From the NCBI GenBank assembly GCA_050084515.1, contig CM114272.1, forward strand, positions 49,104,001-49,168,000: a stretch of 64,000 bases of DNA. Direction: 5' to 3'. The translations under genes and the position numbers were made by a program. This DNA comes from Blasia pusilla. Taxonomy: Eukaryota > Marchantiophyta > Marchantiopsida > Blasiales. Within the stretch, counting starts at the first letter, position 1; every line of letters starts with the position of its first letter. Positions 21,440 to 31,829 of this stretch are shown here, one piece after another. The notes beneath the pieces are model-generated. The model saw only the letters and a list, made by a program, of their open reading frames with translations. It ran no database searches and had not been told where the DNA came from.

Positions 21440-21965
21440 GCTACCTGTCGGAAACAGACGGGTTGCAAGGCCGAGGCATCCCATGAACGACTCTGCGACC
21501 TCTCGGGTCCCGACGTGTTGCAACTTTAAACCCACCTACTGCAACCCATCAGAACCAGACGGGTTGCAAGGCCGAGGCATCCCATGAACAAACTCTGCGA
21601 CCAGTCGGGTCCCGACGTGTTGCAACCCTAAACCCACCTACTGCAACCCGTCGGATTCAGACGGGTTGCAAGGCCGATGCATCCCATGAACGACTCTGCG
21701 ACTCGTCGGGTCCCGACGTGTTGCAACCCTAAACCCACTTACTGCAACCCATCGGATCACAAACAAGGCGGGTTGCAAGAACTCACCGTGGGCCACTCAA
21801 AGATCCAAGTGCAAGTCATCCGAAACCCATCCGGGTCGAACTATTTGCAGGCCTTGTATACATGCGACTTGCATACTTGTCTACGGGTTGCACAAAAATT
21901 CTGGATGCACCCGTCGGTTTCCGTCGGGTTGCACACTCGGGCAACTCGTCGCAATCGACAGCTTG
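21440..21965. repeat. 102-bp palindrome array in transposase intron (copy II)
   Basis: Two palindromes per unit repeat with a period of about 102 bp: one set of centres at about 21,452, 21,554, 21,656 and 21,757, the other at about 21,508, 21,610 and 21,711. The second type reads TCGGGTCCCGA. Between units the text CCGAGGCATCCCATGAAC recurs. Copies I and III have only one to one and a half units at this place, so the array expanded in copy II. Confidence 0.88.
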
Positions 21966-22077
21966 CTTGGTTTCTTCGGTTTGAAATCCCTATAGTTCCC
22001 ACGCTTCTCAACTTGAGCTGCAACTTTACAAACAATTCTCAGCGTGAGATTGACAAGACAAAATAGTGAACTCACCT

Positions 22078-23845
22078 GCTGCATGAAGATTCCCCATTGT
22101 CTCATACGTACAGTCCACCAACTCAACCAAGAGCACTACTCTTTGTACTTCCCCTCAATCGCATGCTTCCTCCACCACCCATGAAGTTCTTCTTGGCATT
22201 CCATGGCCTGCTTCAAGGTTTTGCTATCCTTGCAGCGTTGGAGTAGGGTGACATGCTCTATCCTCTTATTCTCCTTGATGCAAGATTTGGTGTACCGGGT
22301 CACAAACTATTGCCAATGGAAAGCATCCGACCTTTCCCTCTCCGGTTGAACCTCTCCACCCCATAACACTTCCCGGATAGCAATCCACCTAGGTTGTGCA
22401 TTTTCTGCCATGAACCCATAAATTTCTGGAGGTGGCCTTTTATTTTCCTTCACCACCTCCAATAAGAGTAACCAACACATCTTCAAACTGCCAACGTCTT
22501 CTGCCTTTACTTCACAGACAAATATAGTTTTGAGTCCCTTCTCCACATGGTCATAAACGTGAGCACCCATCGTCAACCATCCGTTCAAAGACTCTGTAGC
22601 AAATATCAAAAGCTTACCCGTGCCGTAAAGATCTTCCCCTTCCCTCATTCGATCTATAAGATCGAGGCCACTCGACGGACCTGTGGTTGACATTTTGAAG
22701 ACAAAGGCCCTGGATCCCTCGCCTCCTTGGCCCATGAACTGCCATCTCTGAATGAATGGAAATCTAGAGTTGGCCTTGATTTTGGCGATGGCATCCATTT
22801 CGGCCGTCTTTCCATCCAGAACTCGTATTTGACGCAGCAAATTCCGGAAGCATTTAGGATCAGCAAAAAATGCGAGATTTTCCAAGAGTTGTTTCTCCTC
22901 AGCCGCCGTGATCTTGCCCTGTCGAGGGATTCCAAGAAATTGCTCACAAATTTGTGATACCGTTGTGAGCTTGATCACTCCAAGCTTTGAACCCGGATAG
23001 TTTCTCTAGACCTCAGCAACTTTCTTCGCCACATCCTCCTTGATGTGTCTGTGAATTGCATCGGTCACAGGACGAGTGTGGGAGCCAACATGAAGCACTT
23101 GAAAAACATCAAGGGAATCAAGAGGCGTGAGGCATTGAGCCTTGTGTACTTTGACGTGGAGCCCAAGTCGTGGAAAATGAAAAATATGTATGCAAGACAC
23201 GCTCCAACACAGAAGGGCGATGCCTCACAATGAGGACATCGATGGCCTCCCGGCGGTATGGTGGCACCGACCTCGTATGGAGTTTTTGCATTCTTGGGGG
23301 GGAATTGCGACGTATTGACTCGCCCGTTGCGCTCTAGATACGGGCATGCTGGACTTCTACACTCCAAGGCTCCGACGCATTGGCGGCGGGAGACAATCCA
23401 AGGACCATCTGGAGATGAAGCACTAGTCCGTTGAAGCCTGCACCATCGATGACAATCAGACTTTCTGTCCATACCCTTCAGGCGTTCTCCATCTTTCTTT
23501 TGAGCAAGAGTAGCAAGTGGAGGCAACTCAAAAATGCAATTACCATCATACGTGGGTGGCAGCTCATCGACAAGAATGTGCTTGAACATTTTCAAGGCCA
23601 GAGACGAAAGCAAACTATTGCCTGATACTCGCAAGAGGAACGAGTAGGCGGACAGAGGGCCTGGTTGGTGTCCGACAGATCCACTGAGGTTGATAACATT
23701 TGAAATCTCTTCAAGAAGTACAACATTGTTACGAGCGTGTGAAGTTGGAGTGGAAGCCGGATCTACTGAGCTAGGAGTTGCAAACGTAGAGCTCGGAGCA
23801 CTAGGAAATTCTTGACCGGATCTGGGTTTTTTGAATTATGTGAAG
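22078..23845 (-). pseudogene. MULE transposase N-terminal and DDE exon (copy II)
   Basis: Minus-strand translation gives a Cys/His-rich N-terminal part (LECRSPACPYLE, HRCPHCEASPFC, then HVGSHTRPV), which resembles a zinc-binding DNA-binding domain. After a frameshift near 23,100 comes LLRQIRVLDG and SRFPFIQRWQFMGQG. WLTMGAHVYDHVEKGLKTIF and GFMAENAQPRW follow, a transposase core pattern known to me from plant MULEs. The expected catalytic-region Asp of GFMAD is Glu here. The exon ends MRQWGIFMQQ before a GTGAGT donor at about 22,077. Frameshifts and a stop make it a pseudogene. Its upstream end is a deletion junction. Confidence 0.65.
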
Positions 23846-23907
23846 GCCCATCTTGCAATTCATTGGCAATTTAGTGTAGCTTATTGATCTTGTCCCGGTT
23901 CTGACAG

Positions 23908-24380
23908 GTGGTAAAGCAGATGGCACTAATGGTGGGCCACAACGCCCCGAGAATTCCACTCTGCCGATTGCGGACAATGGAATACGTCCGCGACATTCAG
24001 TCCGACAAGGATATCGCGAAGCTCAAACAATCGGCGGCGACAACATCCTACGTCGACAAGTTCCCTCTGTTCTATGTTCAACCTTACGACGAGCATGGAA
24101 CCCAAGCCCTAGTTACGGAGGAGGACTTGGAAAAGCTCGACACATTCTGGAGGATGAGAGACCAGGATTTCAGAAGGCAAGTAGAGGGCACGGAATTCAG
24201 CTGGATGAGGAATCTGCATTTCTTCATCTGGGATGGAAATCACAGGTTCATGGCGTGGACAAAGTTTGCAGAGGAGCGCCCAAACTCCTTGGAGGCACAT
24301 TTTTGCGTGAAGGCAGTGGTCCTTCATCCATACCCTCATCATATGGCGACGGTGGAGATGGCCATGCATGCCATGAACAC
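23908..24380 (+). CDS. ParB/Srx-like domain exon 2 (copy II)
   Basis: This exon is open throughout and has intact splice sites: CTGACAG acceptor ending at 23,907 and CGTAAGT-type donor at 24,381. It encodes VKQMALMVGHNAPRIPLCRL at the start and FFIWDGNHRFMAWTKFAEE near the middle, with DGNHR at 24,232-24,246. The ParB/Srx fold identification rests on this motif, on the preceding PFYVQPYDEHGTQALVTEED context and on the later methyltransferase. Exon 1 and the promoter are deleted in this copy, so it is unlikely to be expressed from its own start. A weaker alternative is an unrelated nucleotide-binding loop. Confidence 0.62.
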
Positions 24381-25070
24381 GTAAGTTTCTTCTTGTTGCA
24401 AACCGTCGGACTCCGACAAGTTGTTTGGGTCGCCACTGTTGTTGGGATGCTTTTGTCCAAACGCAACTCGTCGGACTCCGATGAGTTGCTCGATTGATGA
24501 ATGGGTTAGGATGTTTTTGGCCGAAAGCAACTCGTCGGACTCCGACGAGTTGCTCGAATGGCGGCAGAAGTTAGGATGTTTTTGGCCGAAAGCAACTCGT
24601 CGGAGTTCGACGAGTTGCTCGACTCGCCGCCTTTTTTGGATGTTTTTTGAAGAAAGCAACTCGTCGGACTCCAAAGAGTTGTTCGACTGACCACAGGTTT
24701 AGTATATTTTTGGTCCAAAGCAACTCGTCAGAGTCCGACGGGTTGCTTGACTCGAAGTTGTTTGGAGGTTTTTTTAATGTTTTTGGCCGTAATCAACTCG
24801 TCGAAGTCCGACGGGTTGCATTTGGAAGTTGGAAGTTACCTTTTTCGCGTCAAATTGCAGCTTTCCATGCAATTGCGCAACTTGTCGGACTCCGACGGGT
24901 TGAAACCATGCATTCACAAATCTGAATGCAATCCGTCGGACTCCGACGGGTTGCATAATTTTGCTCGTTGCTAGAATCCGACCTTGAGCTGTGACGACCC
25001 GTCGGAGTCCGACGGGTTGCAGGAAGCCATATAACTTACAAATTTTTTTAAATTGAGTTTGGATGTGCAG
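24381..25070. repeat. 64-bp palindrome array filling intron 2 (copy II)
   Basis: Centres lie at 24,411, 24,476, 24,540, 24,605, 24,669, 24,733, 24,806, 24,890, 24,941 and 25,007. Spacings are 65, 64, 65, 64, 64, then 73, 84, 51 and 66 bp. The perfect 29-base example at 24,526-24,554 has 14-base arms and one central base. The intron ends in an intact GTGCAG acceptor at 25,070. Compared with copies I and III the array has one and two more 64-bp units and lacks the 75-bp unit. Confidence 0.9.
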
Positions 25071-27090
25071 GATTATATCGGAGGGGAATGTCACCCACCA
25101 CTGGATCCAGGATTGCAATCGGGTGAAGAAGGTGCTTACGACGCACCCGACAGAGTACAAGGGGTTCTTGGGCGACATCCTGGTAAATCAGATGCTTGCA
25201 AAGGGTGCACAAATAAAAAAGAAGACTTGGGCAAATAAGTTTATTTCCCAAGATGCAGCCGTAACAATCCTTTGCTGGTCGAAGATACAGGCCGCGAAGA
25301 AGAGCTCTGCATTGGAGCTGGAGCGAAGGGAGAGAGTATTTGGGTCTGAGTGCGCAAAATTCATCCAAGCTCCTGTATCTGTAGCCACGAAATACACGGC
25401 CAGCAAGATGCAGCGCTATATTTGCATTCTCAACCCCGAACTTGGTCCGGAGTTTTACAAGGAGCTGAAGGCGATTATCAAGCGCTTACAGAAAAAGGGA
25501 TGAAGATCCGCAAGGTCGGATTGGGGAGAAAGTGTCCCTCAATCGCGTGCATCGGTTTGCGTTGTCCGGAATAAGCGAGTTTAGGAGAATCCGACTGATG
25601 AAAATTGGTCTCGAGGGCACAGAGGCCCACAAGAGGGCGGCACACCATCCTCTGGGTGTGTCTTATCCAGTGATCTCCCATTGGCTCCGCGAATGGTCAT
25701 TTTGGGACGCGTTGTGGGTTATCGAGAAGTCCATGCTGGACGGTCTCCAAGCGGAGCTCAAAAGATTAGAGCCCATTCTGGATGAAGCAAACCTAGAAAG
25801 TGCTGTAGATTTCGAGGTTTGGCTCGATGACATCCAGGACAAGCCCATCAAAAACCCTGGATTCAAGACGATGTTCAAGGTTTGCGTCCTCCCTCTAGAA
25901 GACCTTGACGAAGAAATCAAGGGGGAAAAATTGGATCAAGCAAAGAAGAAGCGAGATCTCCAGGAGCAGGCGGCCGATTTAGTTCGACTAAGTGCTGCCC
26001 AACGGATGGTCTTCAGATACCTCGTCCATTGTAAGAATGCAGGTACCTGGGGAAAAATACCGGCAGCCTTGAAATTGTGGACTTCGCCACGTGATGGAGA
26101 GACATTCTCCATGTACGACACAGAGATGGCTCAGCACATGTCCGATTCGGTGGTGGAGAATTGCCCGATTTGGCTGGACTTCAACGACCCTGAAGACATC
26201 ACCGAGAAAGATTTACGCGTGCTTCATGATGCAGTGGCCTCAGGACGGGACGACATCCCCAATTTTGTGCAGCCTGAAGACTTCTTTGGAGGAGATGCGG
26301 AAGAGCAAGCCCTCGAGACAGCTGAGTTGGCTTCCAAGGTCCGACACCAAAGACAAATCCCAGTGGTCTCAAAGGCAAGGCGAGAGGAGGGAAGAATTCC
26401 GAGGCCGAGTCTTCCCAAAGAGAGGCTGAAGATTCAAGGCCATAGGCGGAATCGTCCGGGTGATCGGGGAGAGAGGGTTAGACCAGGTCCTCCGCGAAAA
26501 AAACCCCACGAGAGTCTGAGGTCTTAGAGACCCCGACAAGCCGTCCGCAGACTCGGGAGAAGCGCAAGCGAGAGGTGCCAGGGTTGTCCCAAGGAGAATA
26601 CAGTCCATCATCCTTGGGAAGACATAGAGAAACAACGATGCGGACAAGCGTCCTCCTTCAGTTCACGAATTTACTGGATGAGCTGAAAAGTTTTAGTTCT
26701 CAAGTGTCGACACTCGCCATTGATAAATTGACAACGCTGGGACGGAAGCTTCAACGAAACGGGCACGCTTCCTGGACGGTGAATGGAGTGGTCAAAGAGG
26801 TGGCGGTGGATCTATTGATCGTTGATCTACCCTCGGGGTCGAGATTGTGGGACGAGAATCCGTCGGACGGGGTACCTGACTGGAATGTTCCCTCTCTTAT
26901 GACCAGATCGCGCTATTGTTCTCCTTTGCAGACGCTTATGTGAGTGATAGGGGCTGCTTCTTAGTTTTGACTAGAGGGAGCGAGGATTTTCAACCTCTAG
27001 TGCGTCAAGAGGTCACTGAAGTGGAGGACGGCGCAATCGTGGATCATCAAGAACGAGTACCTACTCCGATCCGTGACAAGTCAGATTCGG
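25071..27090 (+). pseudogene. ParB/methyltransferase gene exon 3 (copy II)
   Basis: The exon encodes a helical, charged region (VTHHWIQDCNRVKKVL, LELERRERVF, LNPELGPEFYKELK) and then, after a frameshift near 25,500, a clean 331-codon stretch with HWLREWSFWDAL, NPGFKTMF and CPIWLDFNDPEDIT. After another shift near 26,500 comes FTNLLDELKSFSSQVSTLAI and VDLLIVDLPS at 26,812-26,835. The last fits motif IV (D-P-P-Y/W) of an amino-methyltransferase with changes. The following LSYDQIALLFSFADAY and RGCFLVLT in other frames match the post-motif-IV part of beta-class enzymes. Splice donor GTAAGG lies at 27,091. At least three frameshifts disable it. Confidence 0.6.
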
Positions 27091-27548
27091 GTAAGGCTCT
27101 ATTCCTGTCTCTAGATAGTATATCTCCGTTGTTTTTGTCCGTGAGCAACCCGTCGGAAGGCGACAGGTTGCTGGCTTAGAGTAGCCGATGCTTGGCTGAG
27201 AGCAACCCGTCGCTTTCCGACGGGTTGCATCTTTCCTTGAAACATAGGGTAAACGCCGGTGTACTTGCAACCCGTCGGAACCCGACGGGTTGCAGTTGCT
27301 GTGTTTCCGGAAAGCTGCAACCCGTCGGAAAGTGATAGGTTGCTCTTAGCCAAGCATGGGCTGCTCTAAGCCAGCAACCCGTCGCCTTTCGACGGATTGG
27401 TCATGGACAAAAACAACCCGTCGAACTGCGAGAGGTTGCTCCAATGTTAGGATTTGAAAAAAGTTCTGTAGGGTCAAGCGGAGTTCTTTGGTGACGTTGC
27501 ACATTATGCCAAGTTGCTGACATTCTTTCCAACCTGCTTCTTGACATA
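27091..27548. repeat. palindromes in the methyltransferase intron (copy II)
   Basis: Four or five inverted repeats lie at about 27,145-27,440, all with CAACCCGTCG-type arms but different centres (GCTTTC, GAACC, GAAAG). Some are perfect, for example around 27,268-27,292. This intron separates motif IV from motif I of the methyltransferase. Confidence 0.75.
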
Positions 27549-28102
27549 TGGACCACTCCTACCTTTACAGCTTTGTTTGGCCCGAGCACAACTTCCAGGT
27601 GTTCAAGATCCAGGATCCTGTGGATCCATGCTCAGATGGGTACAGCTTAAATAGTTTGTACAATTACCCCCCGGGAATTTACATGCAAGACAGTACCCCA
27701 TTTCTTGGAAGAAGGGAAAAGTTGCCAGCCCTTATGCAAACGCTCATCGAGCTCTGCTCAAGGCCGGGTGACTTGGTGTTCGACTTAGTGGGACTTTCAG
27801 GGGCGAGTATCAAAGGCGCCTGGCAGAGTGGCAGGAACATTCTCTGCCTGGAGGGAAGGCAGGAATTGTTTGATCTTTGCAAGAAAAGGTCAAAAACGAA
27901 AGGCTCGTTGGGGCGTACAACTCTCCACCGAAGCCGAGAGCTCCGGTTCCAGACCCACCATTGGTAGTGACACCATCGTCACTTCCAACGATTCCAAAAA
28001 TCGGGAGGGCAAGGCGGAAAGTAATATTGCAAGAGCTCTTGGATGATGACGAGTTTGGAGTAGGGAGTTATTTGATGAGGCAAAAGATTTCATAGAATAG
28101 AT
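27549..28102 (+). pseudogene. DNA methyltransferase exon 4, motifs X and I (copy II)
   Basis: An open frame of 139 codons starts MDHSYLYSFVWPEHNFQVF. It contains RREKLPALMQTLIELCSRPG, DLVFDLVGLSGASIKGAW and SGRNILCLEGRQELFDLC at 27,715-27,880. This is the beta-class order: motif X (R-x2-K...L) then motif I (D-P-F-G-G-S-G in typical enzymes, DLVGLSG here) then the acidic motif II (LEG). CcrM, HinfI and related N6-adenine or N4-cytosine methyltransferases share this layout. Changes in motifs I and IV mean activity is uncertain. A frameshift near 27,890 is followed by PKIGRARRKVILQELLDDDEF and a stop near 28,100. Confidence 0.65.
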
Positions 28103-28455
28103 CAAATGTACAGTTCCGAGCTTTTTTCGGATGTAATAAAGGAGAAGATTTTTTCAAACGATGGTGGTGCTTCTAAAAGTTTGCTGAATATCTTTTATGT
28201 CTTTTCGAATGTGATCGTCTATGTACTCCGCGGACTTCTATTTTGCAACCCGTCGGATTTCTCCTGCTTGCAACTTTTCACTTTTTGACCAGTGCACCTT
28301 TTTAACCACTTCCAGGCAACCTGTCGGATTCCGACAGGTTGCCTGATCGGACTCTTTCCCTGTTGGTCCAACTTAAGAGGCAGTCTGGCGGGCTTCTTCA
28401 CTTTGGCACCTTCCCCTCAACTCGTAAAAGAAGGCGTAGGCTTCTTTTCTTCTCT
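28103..28455 (+). other. 3' module 1: poly(A) signal and palindromes (copy II)
   Basis: AATAAA occurs at about 28,134, just after the stop. A perfect 31-base palindrome lies at 28,314-28,344 with 15-base arms (AGGCAACCTGTCGGA) and one central T. A partial one is near 28,245. Module 1 is repeated in diverged form as module 2 (28,780-29,140). Confidence 0.65.
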
Positions 28456-28779
28456 CAGACGTGTTGGATTCCTACTACCTGTGGGATTGCCATCATGGTA
28501 TTACCAAGTACGGAGCACATATTGATACCGGATGGGTGTCACATTGTAGAGCGTACAAGATATACTGCCAAGGAAGGCGGTGGGACTCAAATCAGATTAC
28601 ATGGGACCGTTATGGTGTACCTAGGGGGGGGCCAAGGCTCTCAAATTTGCCAACATTTTTGATCCCCGTCTACAATCGGCCAAAGGAGCCACTTGTCCCA
28701 GGACATTCTTTTTGTACAGGAACCTAGGAGAATTAGGAGTAAATTTGTAGATGACGAGGGTAAAGAAATCATAGACTAG
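28456..28779 (+). pseudogene. exon 5-like conserved coding block (copy II)
   Basis: The block reads VLDSYYLWDCHHGITKYGAH, CRAYKIYCQGRRWDSNQITW and NLPTFLIPVYNRP and ends near a DDEGKEIID stop. It is conserved with 40,985-41,305. I do not recognise the domain. It may be the last exon of the plus-strand gene or a separate small gene. A G-run near 28,628 shifts the frame relative to copy III. Confidence 0.45.
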
Positions 28780-29559
28780 GTCAAGTGTACATTTCCGAGG
28801 TTCCTTCGGAGGTAATAAAGGACGAGATTTTTGGACTTGAGGATTGTGTTCTTTTAGCTACTCGGAATTACAATTTTGCAACCCGTATGATTCCGACGGG
28901 TTGCAACTTTAAGCTTTTTGCCCACTGCAACTTTTTAACCATTTCCAGGCAAGTTGCCGGATTTCAGCAAAGTTGACTCGCTTGAGTGATCGGACTCTTT
29001 CCCTGTGAGACGAACTTCTGACGCATTGTGGCGGGCTTCTTAACTTTTGGCTTGTTCCCGTACATTCGTCAAACCAGTTGTAGGCTTCTTTTCTTGTCTA
29101 AGATGTGTAGGATTCCTACTACCTGTCGGATTGCCATTTCGTATTCCCAACCCGTTGGATTTTTGTGGGTGCAGGGTGGAAGGAAATCACTTCTCAAAAT
29201 CTTTCCTTTCTTATGGTGAGCTTTTTTACGGGTTGGGAGGGGTGCAACTTCTCGGTTTCTCAGATTTAGGATCTGAATGAAGGGACATCAGTTCCTCTTT
29301 ACTCTAGACAGCTAACAATCTTTTGGTTCAATTATCGTCTCATGTATTCATATTTCACAAAGTTGGTCTTGAGCAGACACCAGTCATAACCAACAAAAAG
29401 TTGGTTATGGGGCAATTCAGGGGAGGCCATGATGCAAGCAAAAATCCCTGCAAAAAGAGAGGTTGGCATCATACCGATGCGCATCCGGACCGGATGGTCC
29501 TCCAACAAAAATACCCATGGGCATTGCTTATTGTAGACCAAGACAGGTAATGTTAAGAA
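28780..29559 (+). other. 3' module 2 and unique tail (copy II)
   Basis: The first 360 bp repeat module 1: FxR-type end, AATAAA near 28,815, palindromes at about 28,878-28,980, and a truncated YYLxD-like coding start near 29,110. The remainder to 29,559 has no recognised gene. Confidence 0.5.
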
Positions 29560-29823
29560 ACTTAGGCTCACATGGAGAGTGATGGAAAAATGTTTGTAGT
29601 GGTCTTATGATGTCTGCTTTTTTTTCGCCCCCTGGAAAAAGGAGGTTTCTTTAGGGCCAAATGTGGACCACTACCTACTCTCTTCTAAAGATTTCATGAA
29701 TTTGAAAGCAAAAAAAAATTTCAAATATGTCAAAAAGTTTTGAAGAGAGGAGGCGGATTTGGCCTTTTTTTTTTAAGAGAGACTCTCCTCTCTTACTCTC
29801 TCCTGCCAGAATACCAGCCCCCG
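29560..29823. repeat. shared right terminus of the composite element (copy II)
   Basis: About 260 bp are nearly identical to 42,115-42,381 and end at the same text (ATACCAGCCCCC), beyond which the copies differ. This is therefore the likely right boundary of the element. A purine/pyrimidine-rich part with GAAGAGAGGAGGCGGATTTG and a T-run lies just inside. I could not find an inverted copy at either left end, so a terminal inverted repeat is not shown. Confidence 0.65.
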
Positions 29824-30715
29824 ACCAATCCTTTCTCTAGACATCCAAGCCTACTCCAACCTAATCTATCACGATGCATTGGGTCATACTAAGTACATGA
29901 CATGTAGATGCCATTTTTGGTAGCAAATTGTGTCAAGCTTAACTATCCAATCTTGTTGATACCACAAAACATAGAAGTTACACAACATTCACAACGCTTG
30001 TACATGGATCCCATTGAAAAAATTCAAAACTCATTCCTCGTTCAAGCTAAATTTGGACAACTCTTGAAATAATCATGGAACTTCCAAGTTTCAACATAAC
30101 ATTTATGTAACCCTTCTACCACAAGAAACAATATGTAACCAATCTCTGGATACATGAAGTTATTATACTTAAAACTCTACCATAGGCAAGTCTATTGCTC
30201 AATCTGCTTTATCCACTAAAACATTGTTTTATAGATATTCCTGAAGCGCCAAGCTAAGTTGCACGTTTCGCTTGACCCACAATGTTCAAGTGGTATCCTG
30301 AACTTAGGAGGAGATTCACTCATAGTGTTTTTCGATAAAAATATGAAAAATTTAAAGATAAACTTGATGGCTTGATTGGATATCAACTCACTTTGTAAGC
30401 CCTAATTCTTGAAATTTTGGTCAAAGAAAAGACGAGCCACTTCTAATGTCGTAAGTGTACTTTGGGTGAGAATGAAAACTCCCATATTAGAAAATTGATC
30501 TACCACTACTATGATCAAATTAAATCCTTTTGACTCAAGTTACGTTCAAAACTTTAAAATGAACTCGGTATCTCGATTGGATATTAACTCACTCAGTAAG
30601 CCTCAATGTCTGCAAACTGATCTACCACTACTATGATCATAAATCCTTTTGACTCAAGTTACTTGATGATGAAATCTATAGCAATACTTTCCCATGGTTT
30701 ACTTGGAATCAACAA
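29824..30715 (-). pseudogene. Ty3/gypsy integrase relic (chromovirus-like)
   Basis: On the minus strand from about 30,710 the text reads PSKPWESIAIDFIIK, GFNLIIVVVDQFSNMGVF and TLEVARLFFDQNFKN. This is the diverged core of a plant gypsy integrase (compare the usual SxPWxSIxMDFI and VVVDRFSKMAHF). Many stops follow. A part of it (30,378-30,535 and 30,540-30,660) is tandemly duplicated. This family differs from G1-G4. Confidence 0.65.
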
Positions 30716-30749
30716 AGGTTAAGGAAGGCTTGGCATTTTTCCGTAGTCG

Positions 30750-31755
30750 ATTAGAACATGCTCTGAACTTCCTCCGTCTACGAGTCTGAAACCGACACTT
30801 GTAAGATCGTCCACTTCGTCTCGAGTGCAATTCGTACCTGCGGCGATGGGCCAAATCGTGAGGGTATTCCTTGGAGCTCCAATCGCATCCGGATAAGACT
30901 TCCGAAAAGCACAAGATTCATTTGGGTAGAAGAAGTACTTCAATTGATCCCCCGTCCTCGTGAAACGATCAAAGGTTTTGAGTCCCCAAAACCTAGGCAG
31001 TGGTCGTCTAGTCCTTGTACAGTTCTTATTTAGGAAAGTGCCGCATGCTCTCCTAATGCCATAAGATCCTGCCCTGCAAGTGGGTCCACGTCCAGGGTTG
31101 CTCCGAGATATATGTCACCATTCAGGTTGCAATCCACCTCCATGACCGGAATCCCATATTGTTGAACCACCCTAGCGACCGGATTTTGCGAACTTCCAGC
31201 AACAGAGGGCTTCTAAAATAAAACATTCACTGATTTTGGAGAAGTTACTCCATCACGGATTTGGGAGCAATCTGGGGTCCCCGAATAGCTGGGCGGCGTA
31301 ATTTCCTCATCCAAATCAATCACCGGATTCATTCCTCGATGCTGCCTCTTCACCTGCCTGAAGTCAAGATACTTATCCGGTCTCCACAAGTCTCGCTTTG
31401 ACTGCTCTACCACCATCTGTATGGGACGTCTTGAAACGCGCCCATGAATATCCCCACCAATGTGTACGTCTTGCTCGAGGGGATTTTCTGCTATGCACCG
31501 GTTGAAGGCTTCCACATAGAGTTTCTCATCACCTGATCTCACAGCCGCCTGACATAGTGCTCGTAGATCAAAGGCCCGCTTCCTTTTGTTATGCCTTTGT
31601 AAGGAAGATATGGGATGTTGCAGACTGTAGCATTGCTCTTGTGTGGTCTTGTTGGCATGCCTCCACAAGTGAAATTCTTTGGCGTGCTTGTGACAACCTC
31701 GAGGAGGAATGAACACTTTGTGCTCCACTTGTGTTGGGGCAGAGGGCATTTTCAT
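30750..31755 (-). pseudogene. MULE transposase C-terminal exon (copy III)
   Basis: A clean 180-codon frame (31,213-31,755) reads PSAPTQVEHKVFIPPRGCHK, ALCQAAVRSGDEKLYVEAFN, HIGGDIHGRVSRRPIQMVVE and NPVIDLDEEITPPSYSG. The following part, CNLNGDIYLGATLDVDP-like, is frameshifted, then KYFFYPNESCAFRKSYPDAI and LTIWPIAAGTNCTRDEVDD appear at 30,750-30,945. The first Cys of the FFCPNESC pair is Tyr here. The product is the C-terminal half of the transposase; sequence then runs into the gypsy relic at about 30,716. Confidence 0.62.
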
Positions 31756-31829
31756 GAATGTTCAATCCCTACAATTACCCCAATGTGAGAAGGGAACAAA
31801 AATAGCTCAGAAGTCAAAGAAATAAGCTA

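Larger units (their letters stand above)
20118..29823. mobile_element. composite MULE-like element, copy II (promoter region deleted)
   Basis: This copy runs from the C-terminal exon of the minus-strand transposase to the right terminus shared with copy III. The whole divergent promoter and the first exons of both genes (the part matching 34,010-36,240) are missing: at about 23,845 the transposase exon is joined directly to intron 1 of the plus-strand gene. The left terminus is not recognisable. The right end of homology with copy III is at about 29,823. Confidence 0.75.

Noticed and set aside
24381-25070. Direct match of the palindromes to the bacterial parS consensus.
   Set aside because: The arms share no clear sequence with parS; only the symmetry is similar.
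20118-30720. Terminal inverted repeat of the MULE-like element at the left ends of copies II and III.
   Set aside because: I looked for the reverse complement of the shared right terminus near 20.1 and 30.7 kb and did not find it; both left ends are broken by other elements.
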